Of a stretch of DNA of 64,000 bases, positions 37,140 through 44,925 are shown piece by piece. The notes under the pieces were generated by a model. It made no database searches, was not told the origin of the DNA, and saw only the letters and a program-made list of their open reading frames with translations. This DNA comes from Pseudomonadota bacterium. GTDB taxonomy: Bacteria; Pseudomonadota; Gammaproteobacteria; Xanthomonadales; SZUA-38. The stretch covers positions 310,001-374,000 of the forward strand of contig JBCCCR010000001.1 of assembly GCA_039033415.1 (NCBI GenBank). Reading direction: 5' to 3'. The stretch's first letter is position 1; each line of letters starts with the position of its first letter. A program made the position numbers and the translations under genes.

Positions 37140-38267
37140 ATGGACGTCAAACAGCTTGATTTCAGCAGCAACCCCGCCTTCGACCAACACGAAGGCGTGT
37201 ATTTCGCTCATGATGCACGATCTGGCCTCGAGGCGATCATCGCGATCCACTCGACGAAACTCGGTCCAGCGGCCGGCGGCTGCCGACGCTGGTCGTATGC
37301 CGATCGCGAGTCAGCCGTGACTGACGCGCTGCGCCTTGCCCGGGGTATGTCCTTCAAAAACGCGATGGCCGGCCTACCATTTGGCGGCGGTAAGGCGGTG
37401 CTGCTGGCCGACCCGAATCGGGCGCCGACAAAGTCGGAGTTTGAAGCGTTTGGGCGGTTTGTTCATGCGCTCGCGGGGCGGTATGTCACCGCCGAAGATG
37501 TCGGCGTGAGTACGGACCACATGCGGGTCGTCCGCGAGCAGACCCCTTACGTCTCCGGTCTTCCCCAGCAAGGTGATGCGGCGGGGGGCGACCCTTCGCC
37601 CTGGACAGCCTTGGGCGTGTTCTTAAGCCTTCAGCGCGCGGTTGCTCCGCTGGATCTGGCGGACCTTACGGTGGCGGTCCAGGGTGTGGGGCACGTGGGC
37701 TATCACCTGTGCAGGCTGCTCCACCACGCCGGCGCCGCCCTGATCGTCGCCGATATTCAGCCGGCCGTTACGGCAAGGGTTGTTGAGGAGTTTGGCGCCA
37801 GGGTTGTATCGGTTGACCAGATACTCACCACTTCAGCGGACGTGCTGGCGCCCTGCGCGTTGGGTGGTGCCATCAACGAGCGTTCCATCCCTGAGCTCAA
37901 CGCGCGGCTGATCGCCGGCGCCGCCAACAACCAGCTTGCTGAAGAAACGGACGCCACGCGCCTTCACGACCGAGGCATCTTGCTGCTGCCGGACTACGTT
38001 ATCAACGCGGGCGGCATCATTGCCGTGGCTCGGGAGTACCTGGGCGGGTCGACGCAGGACGATCTCCAGCAAGAGGTCGGCCGGATTCCCGATCGGGTGG
38101 CGGCCCTGCTCAAGACGTCCAAGGCATTGAACCTGCCCCCCAGCGTGGTCGCTGACCGCACGGCTCAGCAGTTGATCGGTCGAAGCCCGATGTCAGTCAG
38201 TGCGGAGTCCTCAGTCGGCGGTCCAGCCACCGTCCACGACGATGCTGCTGCCGGTCATGAGGCCTGA
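37140..38267 (+). CDS. Glu/Leu/Phe/Val dehydrogenase (leucine dehydrogenase type)
   Basis: A 375-residue NAD-dependent amino acid dehydrogenase that reversibly deaminates branched-chain amino acids. The catalytic Lys is in GMSFKNAMAGLPFGGGKA (about residues 65-82) and the Asp in AEDVGVSTDHM, and a Rossmann motif lies in VAVQGVGHVGYHL. It is closest in length and motif to leucine dehydrogenase, but valine or phenylalanine could also be used. The ATG at 37140 is taken; one at 37125 gives five more residues. The final 19 codons run antisense to the 3' end of the convergent SDR gene (57-base overlap) and do not look like a conserved tail. Confidence 0.9.
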   Translation: MDVKQLDFSSNPAFDQHEGVYFAHDARSGLEAIIAIHSTKLGPAAGGCRRWSYADRESAVTDALRLARGMSFKNAMAGLPFGGGKAVLLADPNRAPTKSEFEAFGRFVHALAGRYVTAEDVGVSTDHMRVVREQTPYVSGLPQQGDAAGGDPSPWTALGVFLSLQRAVAPLDLADLTVAVQGVGHVGYHLCRLLHHAGAALIVADIQPAVTARVVEEFGARVVSVDQILTTSADVLAPCALGGAINERSIPELNARLIAGAANNQLAEETDATRLHDRGILLLPDYVINAGGIIAVAREYLGGSTQDDLQQEVGRIPDRVAALLKTSKALNLPPSVVADRTAQQLIGRSPMSVSAESSVGGPATVHDDAAAGHEA

Positions 38268-38981
38268 GGCGTCGGAAGCCAGAAAGCGAACGGCCCCCAT
38301 GAGGTCCTCGACCTGACCGATTCGTCCGAGCTTGATCTTCTGCATGACGCTCTCAAGAAACGCCTGGTCTGAAAAAAACGGCCGGGTCATGGGCGTTTCA
38401 ATGAACGTCGGCGCGATGATATTGGAGCGGATTTTTGCCGCCGCCAGATCCAGAGAAAACGCCTTATTCATGCCTTCCAGCGCCCACTTGGAGGCGCAAT
38501 AGAGGGATCGGTTGATGCCGCCCACATGCCCCATCTGTGAGCCCATGTGTATCAGGCTGCCGGCGACGCCCTCGGCAATCATTTGTCTGGCACACGCCTG
38601 GGCGACAAAAAAAGCGGCCTTGACGTTCAGCCCCATCACCGCGTCGAAGTCCGCCTCGGTGGCGTCGACCATCGGGCCCGGGCGATTGGTGCCGGCGTTG
38701 TTGACCAGCACGTGAAAAGCGGGCCTGCCGGCGAAGAACTCGGCCACCGCCGCCAGGTTGCTCACGTCCAGGGCATGAGCGTCAGCGCTCCCGCCTGCTT
38801 CACAAATCGCGTTGGCGGCCGCCTCGATCTCCTCGGCGGTCCGCGCCGCAAGCGTCACTTCGGCACCCGCTTCAGCGAGCGCCGCCGCGGCCGCCAGGCC
38901 GATGCCGCGGCCGGCGCCGGTGACTACCGCGCGCCGACCGGCTAGATCGAAGCTCGGGGTCTTCGGGAGGGTCTCAGCCAT
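38211..38981 (-). CDS. short-chain dehydrogenase/reductase (SDR)
   Basis: A 256-residue classical SDR. The cofactor site TGAGRGIG is at residues 21-28, NNAGTNR follows in the central sheet, and the catalytic Tyr and Lys are in [12 protein letters not shown]. The C-terminus [13 protein letters not shown] is the family ending. It is co-transcribed with the HisD-like dehydrogenase, whose stop overlaps its start by 8 bases. The pair suggests consecutive oxidation of a polyol or sulfonate. Its 3' end overlaps the leucine dehydrogenase gene on the other strand. Confidence 0.92.
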   Translation of the reverse strand: MAETLPKTPSFDLAGRRAVVTGAGRGIGLAAAAALAEAGAEVTLAARTAEEIEAAANAICEAGGSADAHALDVSNLAAVAEFFAGRPAFHVLVNNAGTNRPGPMVDATEADFDAVMGLNVKAAFFVAQACARQMIAEGVAGSLIHMGSQMGHVGGINRSLYCASKWALEGMNKAFSLDLAAAKIRSNIIAPTFIETPMTRPFFSDQAFLESVMQKIKLGRIGQVEDLMGAVRFLASDASGLMTGSSIVVDGGWTAD

Positions 38982-40308
38982 CCGCCCGCGTCAGCTCGGA
39001 CGGTTCAGCCTGGCCGGCGTAGGGCACTTCGCGCTGGCCGAGCCGGCGGACGCGAATGTTGGCCTGCTCACCATGACCGGCAAATCCCTCTAGCGCGCAG
39101 AGGCGGCTGCAGTATTCGCCCACGAGGGTGGACGCCTCGTCGGTATTGACCCGCTGAAAGGTGCAGGTCTTGATGAACTTGCCTACCCAAAGGCCGCCGG
39201 TATAGCGCGCCGCCTTTTTGGTCGGCAGCGTGTGGTTGGTGCCGATTACCTTGTCGCCATAAGAGACGTTCGTGCGGTGACCCAGAAACAACGCGCCGTA
39301 GTTGGTCATGTTGTCGAGGAAGTAATCCGGGTCGCGGGTCATGACCTGGACGTGCTCCGAGGCTAGATCGTCGGCAATGCTGACCATTTCCTCGAGACTG
39401 TCGGCCACAATCACCTCACCGAACGTTGCCCAGGCCTTGCCGGCGTGGTCGGCGGTGGGAAGCACCTGCAGCAGCCGTTCGACCTCCTTCATGGTGTCCT
39501 CGGCCAGCTCGCGCGAATTGGTCAGCAGCACTGCCGGACTATCGGGGCCGTGCTCAGCCTGGCCGAGCAGGTCGGTGGCGCAAAGCTCGGCGTCCACACT
39601 GTCGTCCGCAATGACCAGGGTTTCGGTCGGTCCGGCAAACAGGTCGATCCCCACGCGACCATAAAGCTGTCGCTTGGCCTCCGCCACAAATGCGTTACCC
39701 GGCCCAACGAGAATATCCACGGGCTTGATGCTCTCGGTTCCGAGCGCCATGGCGCCGACCGCCTGAATGCCGCCGAGCGCATAGATTGCGTCGGCACCCG
39801 CCATGGCCTGGGCCGCCACAATGGCGGGAGCCGGCTTACCCTGAAACGGCGGTGCACAGGTCGCGACTCGCGGAACGCCGGCGACTTTGGCCGTGATGAC
39901 CGACATGTGAGCGCTCGCCACCATGGGATATTTTCCGCCCGGGACGTAACAGCCGGCGCTGTTGAGCGGAATATTTTTGTGCCCTAGCACCACGCCGGGC
40001 ATGGTTTCCACTTCGACGTCTTTCATGCTGTCGCGCTGAATCTGTGCGAAGTTCCGAATTTGCGCCTGAGCAAATTCGATGTCCTTGACTTCCTGTGCTG
40101 ACAGGCTGTCGATGCACGCCTGGATTTCCGCGTCGGTGAGCTGATAGTCCTCGCGATCCCAGCCGTCGAATTTGTTGGACAGTTCGCGAACCGCCTCATC
40201 GCCTCGCTTTTCAATGTCAGCGAGCGTCGCTTCGACGATGTCCCGAACCTGCCGGTCGGCGTCTGCTTTCACCTCGGCGCTCGCGCCGCGCTTGAGCCAG
40301 GTGGCCAT
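38974..40308 (-). CDS. histidinol dehydrogenase-like NAD-dependent alcohol dehydrogenase
   Basis: A 444-residue member of the HisD superfamily. Zinc-ligand motifs are seen in GQAEHG (Gln and His), and the cofactor-binding [13 protein letters not shown] and [14 protein letters not shown] are clear. The active-site region [21 protein letters not shown] matches HpsN-type sulfopropanediol dehydrogenase and related enzymes better than biosynthetic HisD. No his genes are nearby, and an SDR is coupled to it, so a catabolic role oxidising an alcohol to an acid in two steps is likely. A GGAG ribosome-binding site marks the chosen ATG. Confidence 0.85.
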   Translation of the reverse strand: MATWLKRGASAEVKADADRQVRDIVEATLADIEKRGDEAVRELSNKFDGWDREDYQLTDAEIQACIDSLSAQEVKDIEFAQAQIRNFAQIQRDSMKDVEVETMPGVVLGHKNIPLNSAGCYVPGGKYPMVASAHMSVITAKVAGVPRVATCAPPFQGKPAPAIVAAQAMAGADAIYALGGIQAVGAMALGTESIKPVDILVGPGNAFVAEAKRQLYGRVGIDLFAGPTETLVIADDSVDAELCATDLLGQAEHGPDSPAVLLTNSRELAEDTMKEVERLLQVLPTADHAGKAWATFGEVIVADSLEEMVSIADDLASEHVQVMTRDPDYFLDNMTNYGALFLGHRTNVSYGDKVIGTNHTLPTKKAARYTGGLWVGKFIKTCTFQRVNTDEASTLVGEYCSRLCALEGFAGHGEQANIRVRRLGQREVPYAGQAEPSELTRADG

Positions 40309-40342
40309 GCTTGTTACTCCTGCGGTCGTTGGGTTAGAAATC

Positions 40343-40378
40343 GCCACGCCGGCATCTGATTGTCCGTAAGGGCGTGGC
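40343..40378. promoter_or_regulatory. inverted repeat upstream of the HisD-like gene
   Basis: GCCACGCC and GGCGTGGC form an 8-bp perfect inverted repeat with a 20-bp spacer, 35 bases before the HisD-like start. It may be a leader hairpin or an operator; no regulator gene adjoins it. Confidence 0.25.
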
Positions 40379-40495
40379 TGCAGCCGATTGCCTCTCGGAT
40401 GCGTAGACTTGTCATCGCAACAGTATGCCACCGCCCCTCGTGTTTAGATTTACAAAATCGTCATAGCTGAATGCTAATTTTTGATGTAGCCACGC

Positions 40496-40762
40496 TCAGA
40501 GCTTGCCGTTGTTGTTTTTCCACTCGCTGCGTGACGCAACCATTTCGGCGGCGTACGGACGCTCGTGGATCGAAACGTTGATCATCCAAGGATTCTTGGT
40601 GTCGGTAACGTACCCCGGGCCGAGCCGCAGTCTAATCAGCCAATCTTTTGGCTCTAGGAGGCCCTTGCTGAGCATAGTAGCTTGAGCTGCTTCAGCTACC
40701 GCGCGCCATAAGACACCCACCGTTGAAGCATCATTCACCCCGCCGTTATGGGTTCCTCCCAT
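40496..40762 (-). CDS. small hypothetical protein
   Basis: An 88-residue frame with protein-like composition (WLIRLRLGPGYVTDTKNPWM and NVSIHERPYAAEMVASRSEW). I recognise no family. The start is uncertain: ATG at 40762 would overlap the first possible ATG of the divergent hydrolase gene, and a GGAGGA lies just inside that frame, which would suit a later GTG at the start of VNDASTVGV. It could also be the remnant of a longer gene. The 187-bp space between it and the HisD-like gene has an inverted repeat and nothing else clear. Confidence 0.4.
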   Translation of the reverse strand: MGGTHNGGVNDASTVGVLWRAVAEAAQATMLSKGLLEPKDWLIRLRLGPGYVTDTKNPWMINVSIHERPYAAEMVASRSEWKNNNGKL

Positions 40763-40820
40763 GATCATGCTGACGTATGTCGCGGACGTTCGACAACAAC
40801 GCCAACGACAGGTGAGGCTT

Positions 40821-42680
40821 GTGGGGACGAGGCGTTGGTGCCAGCCGTTCGCGCGCGTTTCTGGCACTTGCCTTCTGGCGCTCGCAGCATTGGTCGCTCC
40901 TCACCTCCAGGTCTCGCACGCCGCTGCCCCGGAGCTTCAGCAGCGCGTCGAGCGGGTCCTGGCGGATGAAGGGCTCACGGGTATCGCCTGGGCGATGGTC
41001 GACGAGGCCGGGTCAATCAGCGTTGGAAGCGCAGGCCTTAAAGATTTAGCAAGCGGCACACCATTTAGTGCAGAAACGCGGTTTCACGTCGGGTCCCTGA
41101 CCAAAGCGGTGCTGGCAACGGGCGTGCTCAGCATGGCTAAGCAGGGGCTGCTCGATCTCGATGCGCCGGTGCAGCGGTATCTTCCGGAACTACCCATGGA
41201 CAATCCTTGGGCGTCGGGTAGGCCGGTGACTGTCAGGCATCTGCTCGACCACACGGCAGGCATCAACGATGCCTATCTGTGGCAAATGTTCAGCGAGCGC
41301 GCTGCCCCGGATCTTCCGCTGGCTGCCGCCTTCCCAAAGCCGGTCGAGCAGCTCCGAATCCGTTCGCGTCCCGGGTCGCGCTTCTCTTACTCCAACATGG
41401 GCTACACGGTGCTTGGCATGATCGTCGAGTCGGTCAGCGGAGCTCGCTACGAGCGCCATCTCGACGACGGTGCCCTTATTCGGCTGGGGATGTCAGAGAG
41501 CACCTTTGCCTACACGACCCAGGAGGGCGGACAGGCCGATCCCTCGCTTGCGTGGGGGCATGTCGACGGAGGCGTGCGTTACGCAGCAAGCCCGATGTTT
41601 CTGCGCCCGGCGGGTCAGCTGACGACCACCGCCGGCGACCTGGCACGCTTCGCTCAGTTCCTGCTCAGCGATGGCGCCGTCGCGGGCGAGGCATTGATCG
41701 AAACTGAGATGATGCGTGCGCGCGGCAGGCCTGTGGGAACCGAAGCTGCGAACGCGGACCTGATTGCGGGCTATGCGCTCGGCCTGGGGCGGCGCGATCG
41801 TCATGGTGTGATCGGTTACTGCCACGGCGGCAATATCGTGGGCTTCACGGCGATGCTGTGCATCTATCCGGAACAGAACAAGGCGTTTGCCTACAGCGTC
41901 AACACCGACAGCGAAACGGCCGACTATGGCCGCCTGGACAGCCTTTTCATCGAGACGATCGGCGTTGCTCCGGCGGTGGAGCCCCCGTCGACGGAGCCAG
42001 CGCCCGACATGGTGGACTGGGCGGGCTGGTACACGTTCGCCCCAAACCGTTTCCAGACGTTTGCCTATCTCGACACGGTCTTTGGGGCCAGCCGAATTTC
42101 GTTTGCTGGAGAGAGTATTCGCCTGACGACGCTGCAGCGCCCGGAACGTAGGCTCAGGCCCGTAGGTGACCGCCTTTACTCAGCGCATGACCGAGCCACA
42201 ACCTCGCACGTTTTTTATCGCGGTGACGACGGCGCTTATCGGTTCAGCGATGGTTTTCAGACCTACCAAAAGACCTCACCGATCTATCTCTATGCTCACT
42301 GGGTCAGCCTGACGGTGGGTCTGCTCGGTGTTCTTTGGGTGCTGATCGCCGGCTGCGTGGTGATGGTTCGCCAGCGTCTTCGGCTGCTCAAAGATCCGCT
42401 CGCGCCCGCGTTCCTGGCGGCAACAGCTCTGGTTCTGCCTGCCCCGCTATTTGCCACCCAGTCGTTCATGGCCCTCGGAGACGTCACGCCCGCGAGCATC
42501 ATGCTGGCGACCGTCACGCTGCTGCTACCGGTGGGTATGGCGATGACGGCGGTGCGGTCCATCCGTCGCTGGTGGTCATCGCGAATCCAGTGGGTCAACG
42601 CGGTGGCGGCTTTGTCGGTGCTCCAGTGGTGTGCGGTGCTCGCAGTTTCCGGTCTCCTGCCGCTGCGCCTGTGGGCGTGA
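40821..42680 (+). CDS. serine hydrolase of the beta-lactamase/penicillin-binding fold with C-terminal membrane domain
   Basis: A 619-residue exported hydrolase. From the GTG, a signal peptide (CLLALAALVAPHLQVSHAAA) leads to a beta-lactamase class C/DD-peptidase fold with the SxxK motif SLTK and the YxN motif YSN in FSYSNMGYTVLG. The third motif is probably the His-Gly pair in YCHGGNIVGF. The C-terminal third has several hydrophobic helices after KTSPIYLYAHW. Such proteins act as esterases or peptidases rather than resistance enzymes. Upstream ATGs at 40761 and 40767 would overlap the divergent small gene; the GTG with AGGTGAGG before it gives a cleaner signal peptide. Confidence 0.82.
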   Translation: MGTRRWCQPFARVSGTCLLALAALVAPHLQVSHAAAPELQQRVERVLADEGLTGIAWAMVDEAGSISVGSAGLKDLASGTPFSAETRFHVGSLTKAVLATGVLSMAKQGLLDLDAPVQRYLPELPMDNPWASGRPVTVRHLLDHTAGINDAYLWQMFSERAAPDLPLAAAFPKPVEQLRIRSRPGSRFSYSNMGYTVLGMIVESVSGARYERHLDDGALIRLGMSESTFAYTTQEGGQADPSLAWGHVDGGVRYAASPMFLRPAGQLTTTAGDLARFAQFLLSDGAVAGEALIETEMMRARGRPVGTEAANADLIAGYALGLGRRDRHGVIGYCHGGNIVGFTAMLCIYPEQNKAFAYSVNTDSETADYGRLDSLFIETIGVAPAVEPPSTEPAPDMVDWAGWYTFAPNRFQTFAYLDTVFGASRISFAGESIRLTTLQRPERRLRPVGDRLYSAHDRATTSHVFYRGDDGAYRFSDGFQTYQKTSPIYLYAHWVSLTVGLLGVLWVLIAGCVVMVRQRLRLLKDPLAPAFLAATALVLPAPLFATQSFMALGDVTPASIMLATVTLLLPVGMAMTAVRSIRRWWSSRIQWVNAVAALSVLQWCAVLAVSGLLPLRLWA

Positions 42681-42691
42681 GGTCCGGCCCG

Positions 42692-42976
42692 CTAAGCTTC
42701 CGGCGGTAAGTAATGAAAGTCGATCAGAAATACCTGATCGCCGGTGCCGTGCCTGGCGGTTTTCAGCAGATCGACCACACCCTTGAACCCGGTTTCGCGG
42801 GCGATCTCTGGCGTGATGTCGCTTAGCTCAATCGGGTGAACCGCATCCACCACAATATGGCCCGGTTCCAGCAGGTAGCGGTTTCCGACCTTGACGCGCA
42901 GCGACTTCCAGATGCGGACGGTTCGGGTGACTTCTCCATTTCTGACGGGATCGCGGAGTCTTTTCATAAACTGCAT
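42692..42976 (-). CDS. ASCH domain protein
   Basis: A 94-residue protein with an ASCH/PUA-like fold. The segments MKRLRDPVRNGEVTRTVRIW, KVGNRYLLEPGHIVVDAV and ITPEIARETGFKGVVDLLKTARH match the ASCH family, which binds RNA and, in characterised members, may cleave modified nucleosides. ATG at 42976 or 42967 fits the family length. It is convergent with the hydrolase gene, with 11 bases between their ends. Confidence 0.8.
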   Translation of the reverse strand: MQFMKRLRDPVRNGEVTRTVRIWKSLRVKVGNRYLLEPGHIVVDAVHPIELSDITPEIARETGFKGVVDLLKTARHGTGDQVFLIDFHYLPPEA

Positions 42977-43191
42977 AGTGTTCACCACGTTACAACAAAG
43001 CGTCTCAGGCACCAGTCGGGGGGGCTGGGCCACGGTTGTCGAGATGACGCGCAGGGGGCACTGGAACCCGATCACCGAAGGCTCTCGTCTGAGGAAGATT
43101 GGAGCGGTGCGTGTCCCGCCCCTTTACTCCGACCCCAAGAATCCCGTTTACTCTGCCCCTCGATACCCACGCGAGCACATTCGGGGCACCT

Positions 43192-43869
43192 ATGCGACGG
43201 CAGGAAAAAGCAGCAAAGATCATCGATATCTTAGAGGAGCTCTATCCTGAGACGCCCATCCCGCTGGACCATAGCGATTCGTTTACCCTGCTGATTGCCG
43301 TACTGCTGTCAGCCCAGACGACCGACAAAAAGGTCAACGAAGTCACGCCGGCGCTGTTTGAGCGCGGCCCCGATCCCTTTGCGATGGCCAGGCTCCCGGT
43401 GGAGGAGATTCTCGGGCTGATCCGGCAGCTGGGGCTGGCTCCGCAGAAGGCGAAAAACATCAAGCGATTGTCCGAGATGCTGGTCGCTGACGGGGGCGCG
43501 GTGCCGGAGACCTTCGAAGGACTCGAGGTGCTGCCGGGCGTCGGGCACAAAACCGCATCGGTGGTGATGTCACAGGCATTTGGCGTTCCGGCGTTTCCTG
43601 TGGACACTCACATCCACCGGCTAGCGGCCCGCTGGGGGCTGTCGGATGGGTCAAGCGTCGACAAGACGGAGCGCGATCTGAAACGCGTTTTTCCGCGGGA
43701 GCTGTGGAACAAGCTCCATCTGCAGATCATTTTCTTTGGTCGCGAGCACTGCCCAGCCCGCTTTCACGTGCTCGAGCACTGTCCGATCTGCTCCTTCTGC
43801 GCCACCAAGAAGCGGATGCGGGACGAGACTCGGGAAAACAATCGGCTCCGGCAGCGGCGGTCGCGATAG
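43192..43869 (+). CDS. nth: endonuclease III
   Basis: A 225-residue DNA glycosylase/AP lyase that removes oxidised pyrimidines. The helix-hairpin-helix LPGVGHKTASVV carries the catalytic Lys and VDTHIHR the catalytic Asp. The C-terminal cysteine cluster is unusual: HCPARFHVLEHCPICSFC gives C-x9-C-x2-C-x2-C, where typical Nth has C-x6-C-x2-C-x5-C. Four cysteines are still present, so an iron-sulfur cluster may form but with different loops. An earlier in-frame start would add about 31 residues without homology; the ATG at 43192 fits the family. Confidence 0.93.
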   Translation: MRRQEKAAKIIDILEELYPETPIPLDHSDSFTLLIAVLLSAQTTDKKVNEVTPALFERGPDPFAMARLPVEEILGLIRQLGLAPQKAKNIKRLSEMLVADGGAVPETFEGLEVLPGVGHKTASVVMSQAFGVPAFPVDTHIHRLAARWGLSDGSSVDKTERDLKRVFPRELWNKLHLQIIFFGREHCPARFHVLEHCPICSFCATKKRMRDETRENNRLRQRRSR

Positions 43870-43893
43870 CGCGCTTTGCACCTGTACTGATGC

Positions 43894-44790
43894 TCACAAC
43901 GCCTCGCTCTCGCTGAGTGCCTCCTTCACAAACTGCACGAGTGCCCGCTGTCGCGCTGACGCAAGCCGCCCGCCCGCGTAGACCAGGCTCACCGGCAGCG
44001 GGGCGACTTCGAACGCTTCAAGGACCGGCTGCAGCTCTCCAACGGCGATCAGGTCCCTGACCTGATAAGACAGAAACTGTCCAAACCCCACGCCGGCCAA
44101 GCAGGCTGCCAGGCCAGCACCGACCTGGTTGCATTGAAAGCGGCCCTGGACCTGAACGGTGCGGTCGCGATTTTTGTCGCGGTAAGGCCAGGTTCCCGGC
44201 CGGGTCAGATTGGTGATTCGAATACACGGCAAACCGGCGAGTTCAGCCGGCGAACTCGGCTCAGCAACGCGGCTCAGCAGGGCGGGCGCGGCACAAATAA
44301 TCCTGCGAACGGTTCCGACCGGCACCGCCACCAGGTTGGAGTCCGGCAGGGGGCCGATGCGCAGCGCCAGGTCGATCCCTTCTTCCACCAGATCAATGTT
44401 TCGGTCTAGCAGCAGCAGATCAACTTCCAGCTCCGGGTAGGTCGCAAGGAACCGGCTCACGATCGGAGCGACATGCCGCTGGCCAAACTGAACCGGCGCG
44501 GTGAGCCGAAGGACACCACGCAGCTCTGCGTCTTGCTGGCTGACGGCGCCTTCGGCTTCCGCCACGTCCGCGAGGATCTGGCGACAGCGTGCCAGGAAAT
44601 CGCGCCCCTCGGGAGTCAGCGACATCCGGCGGGTGGTTCGCGCAAGAAGCCGGGTTCCCAGGTGTTTTTCCAGGCTTGCCAGCGATCGCACCACCGAAGG
44701 CTGGGAGCGGTCCAGCGAATCTGCGGCTCCGGTCAGGCTGCCGGCGTCGACGATGGTCACAAACACCCGCATCGCGTTGAGAACGTCCAT
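43894..44790 (-). CDS. LysR family transcriptional regulator
   Basis: A 298-residue LysR regulator. The N-terminal helix-turn-helix (FVTIVDAGSLTGAADSLDRSQPSVVRSLASLEKHLG) is followed by a substrate-binding domain in two lobes (LRGVLRLTAPVQFGQRHVAP). Its group resembles those that control oxidoreductases. It is divergent from a PNPOx-FNR flavoprotein and an AT-rich inverted repeat lies between them, so it is probably the regulator of that gene. Confidence 0.9.
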   Translation of the reverse strand: MDVLNAMRVFVTIVDAGSLTGAADSLDRSQPSVVRSLASLEKHLGTRLLARTTRRMSLTPEGRDFLARCRQILADVAEAEGAVSQQDAELRGVLRLTAPVQFGQRHVAPIVSRFLATYPELEVDLLLLDRNIDLVEEGIDLALRIGPLPDSNLVAVPVGTVRRIICAAPALLSRVAEPSSPAELAGLPCIRITNLTRPGTWPYRDKNRDRTVQVQGRFQCNQVGAGLAACLAGVGFGQFLSYQVRDLIAVGELQPVLEAFEVAPLPVSLVYAGGRLASARQRALVQFVKEALSESEAL

Positions 44791-44818
44791 TCGATATATC
44801 AGTAAATGTAATTAATAA

Positions 44819-44840
44819 AATAAATTCTAGTCTATTTATT
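44819..44840. promoter_or_regulatory. inverted repeat between LysR and the flavoprotein gene
   Basis: AATAAAT and ATTTATT form a perfect 7-bp inverted repeat with an 8-bp spacer, in the divergent region close to the LysR gene. Interrupted palindromes of this size are common LysR binding sites. It is also AT-rich and may contain promoter elements. Confidence 0.45.
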
Positions 44841-44925
44841 CATCTACTGCCCCATCGCAAACTGACCAGCAGCAACGGCGGAATTCGCCTCGAACCGATT
44901 TCTGCCTGAGGAAAGGAGAAAGCCC

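Noticed and set aside
42891-43250. 119-codon frame antisense to the ASCH gene running into nth
   Set aside because: Both ASCH and nth are well supported; this frame is a shadow.
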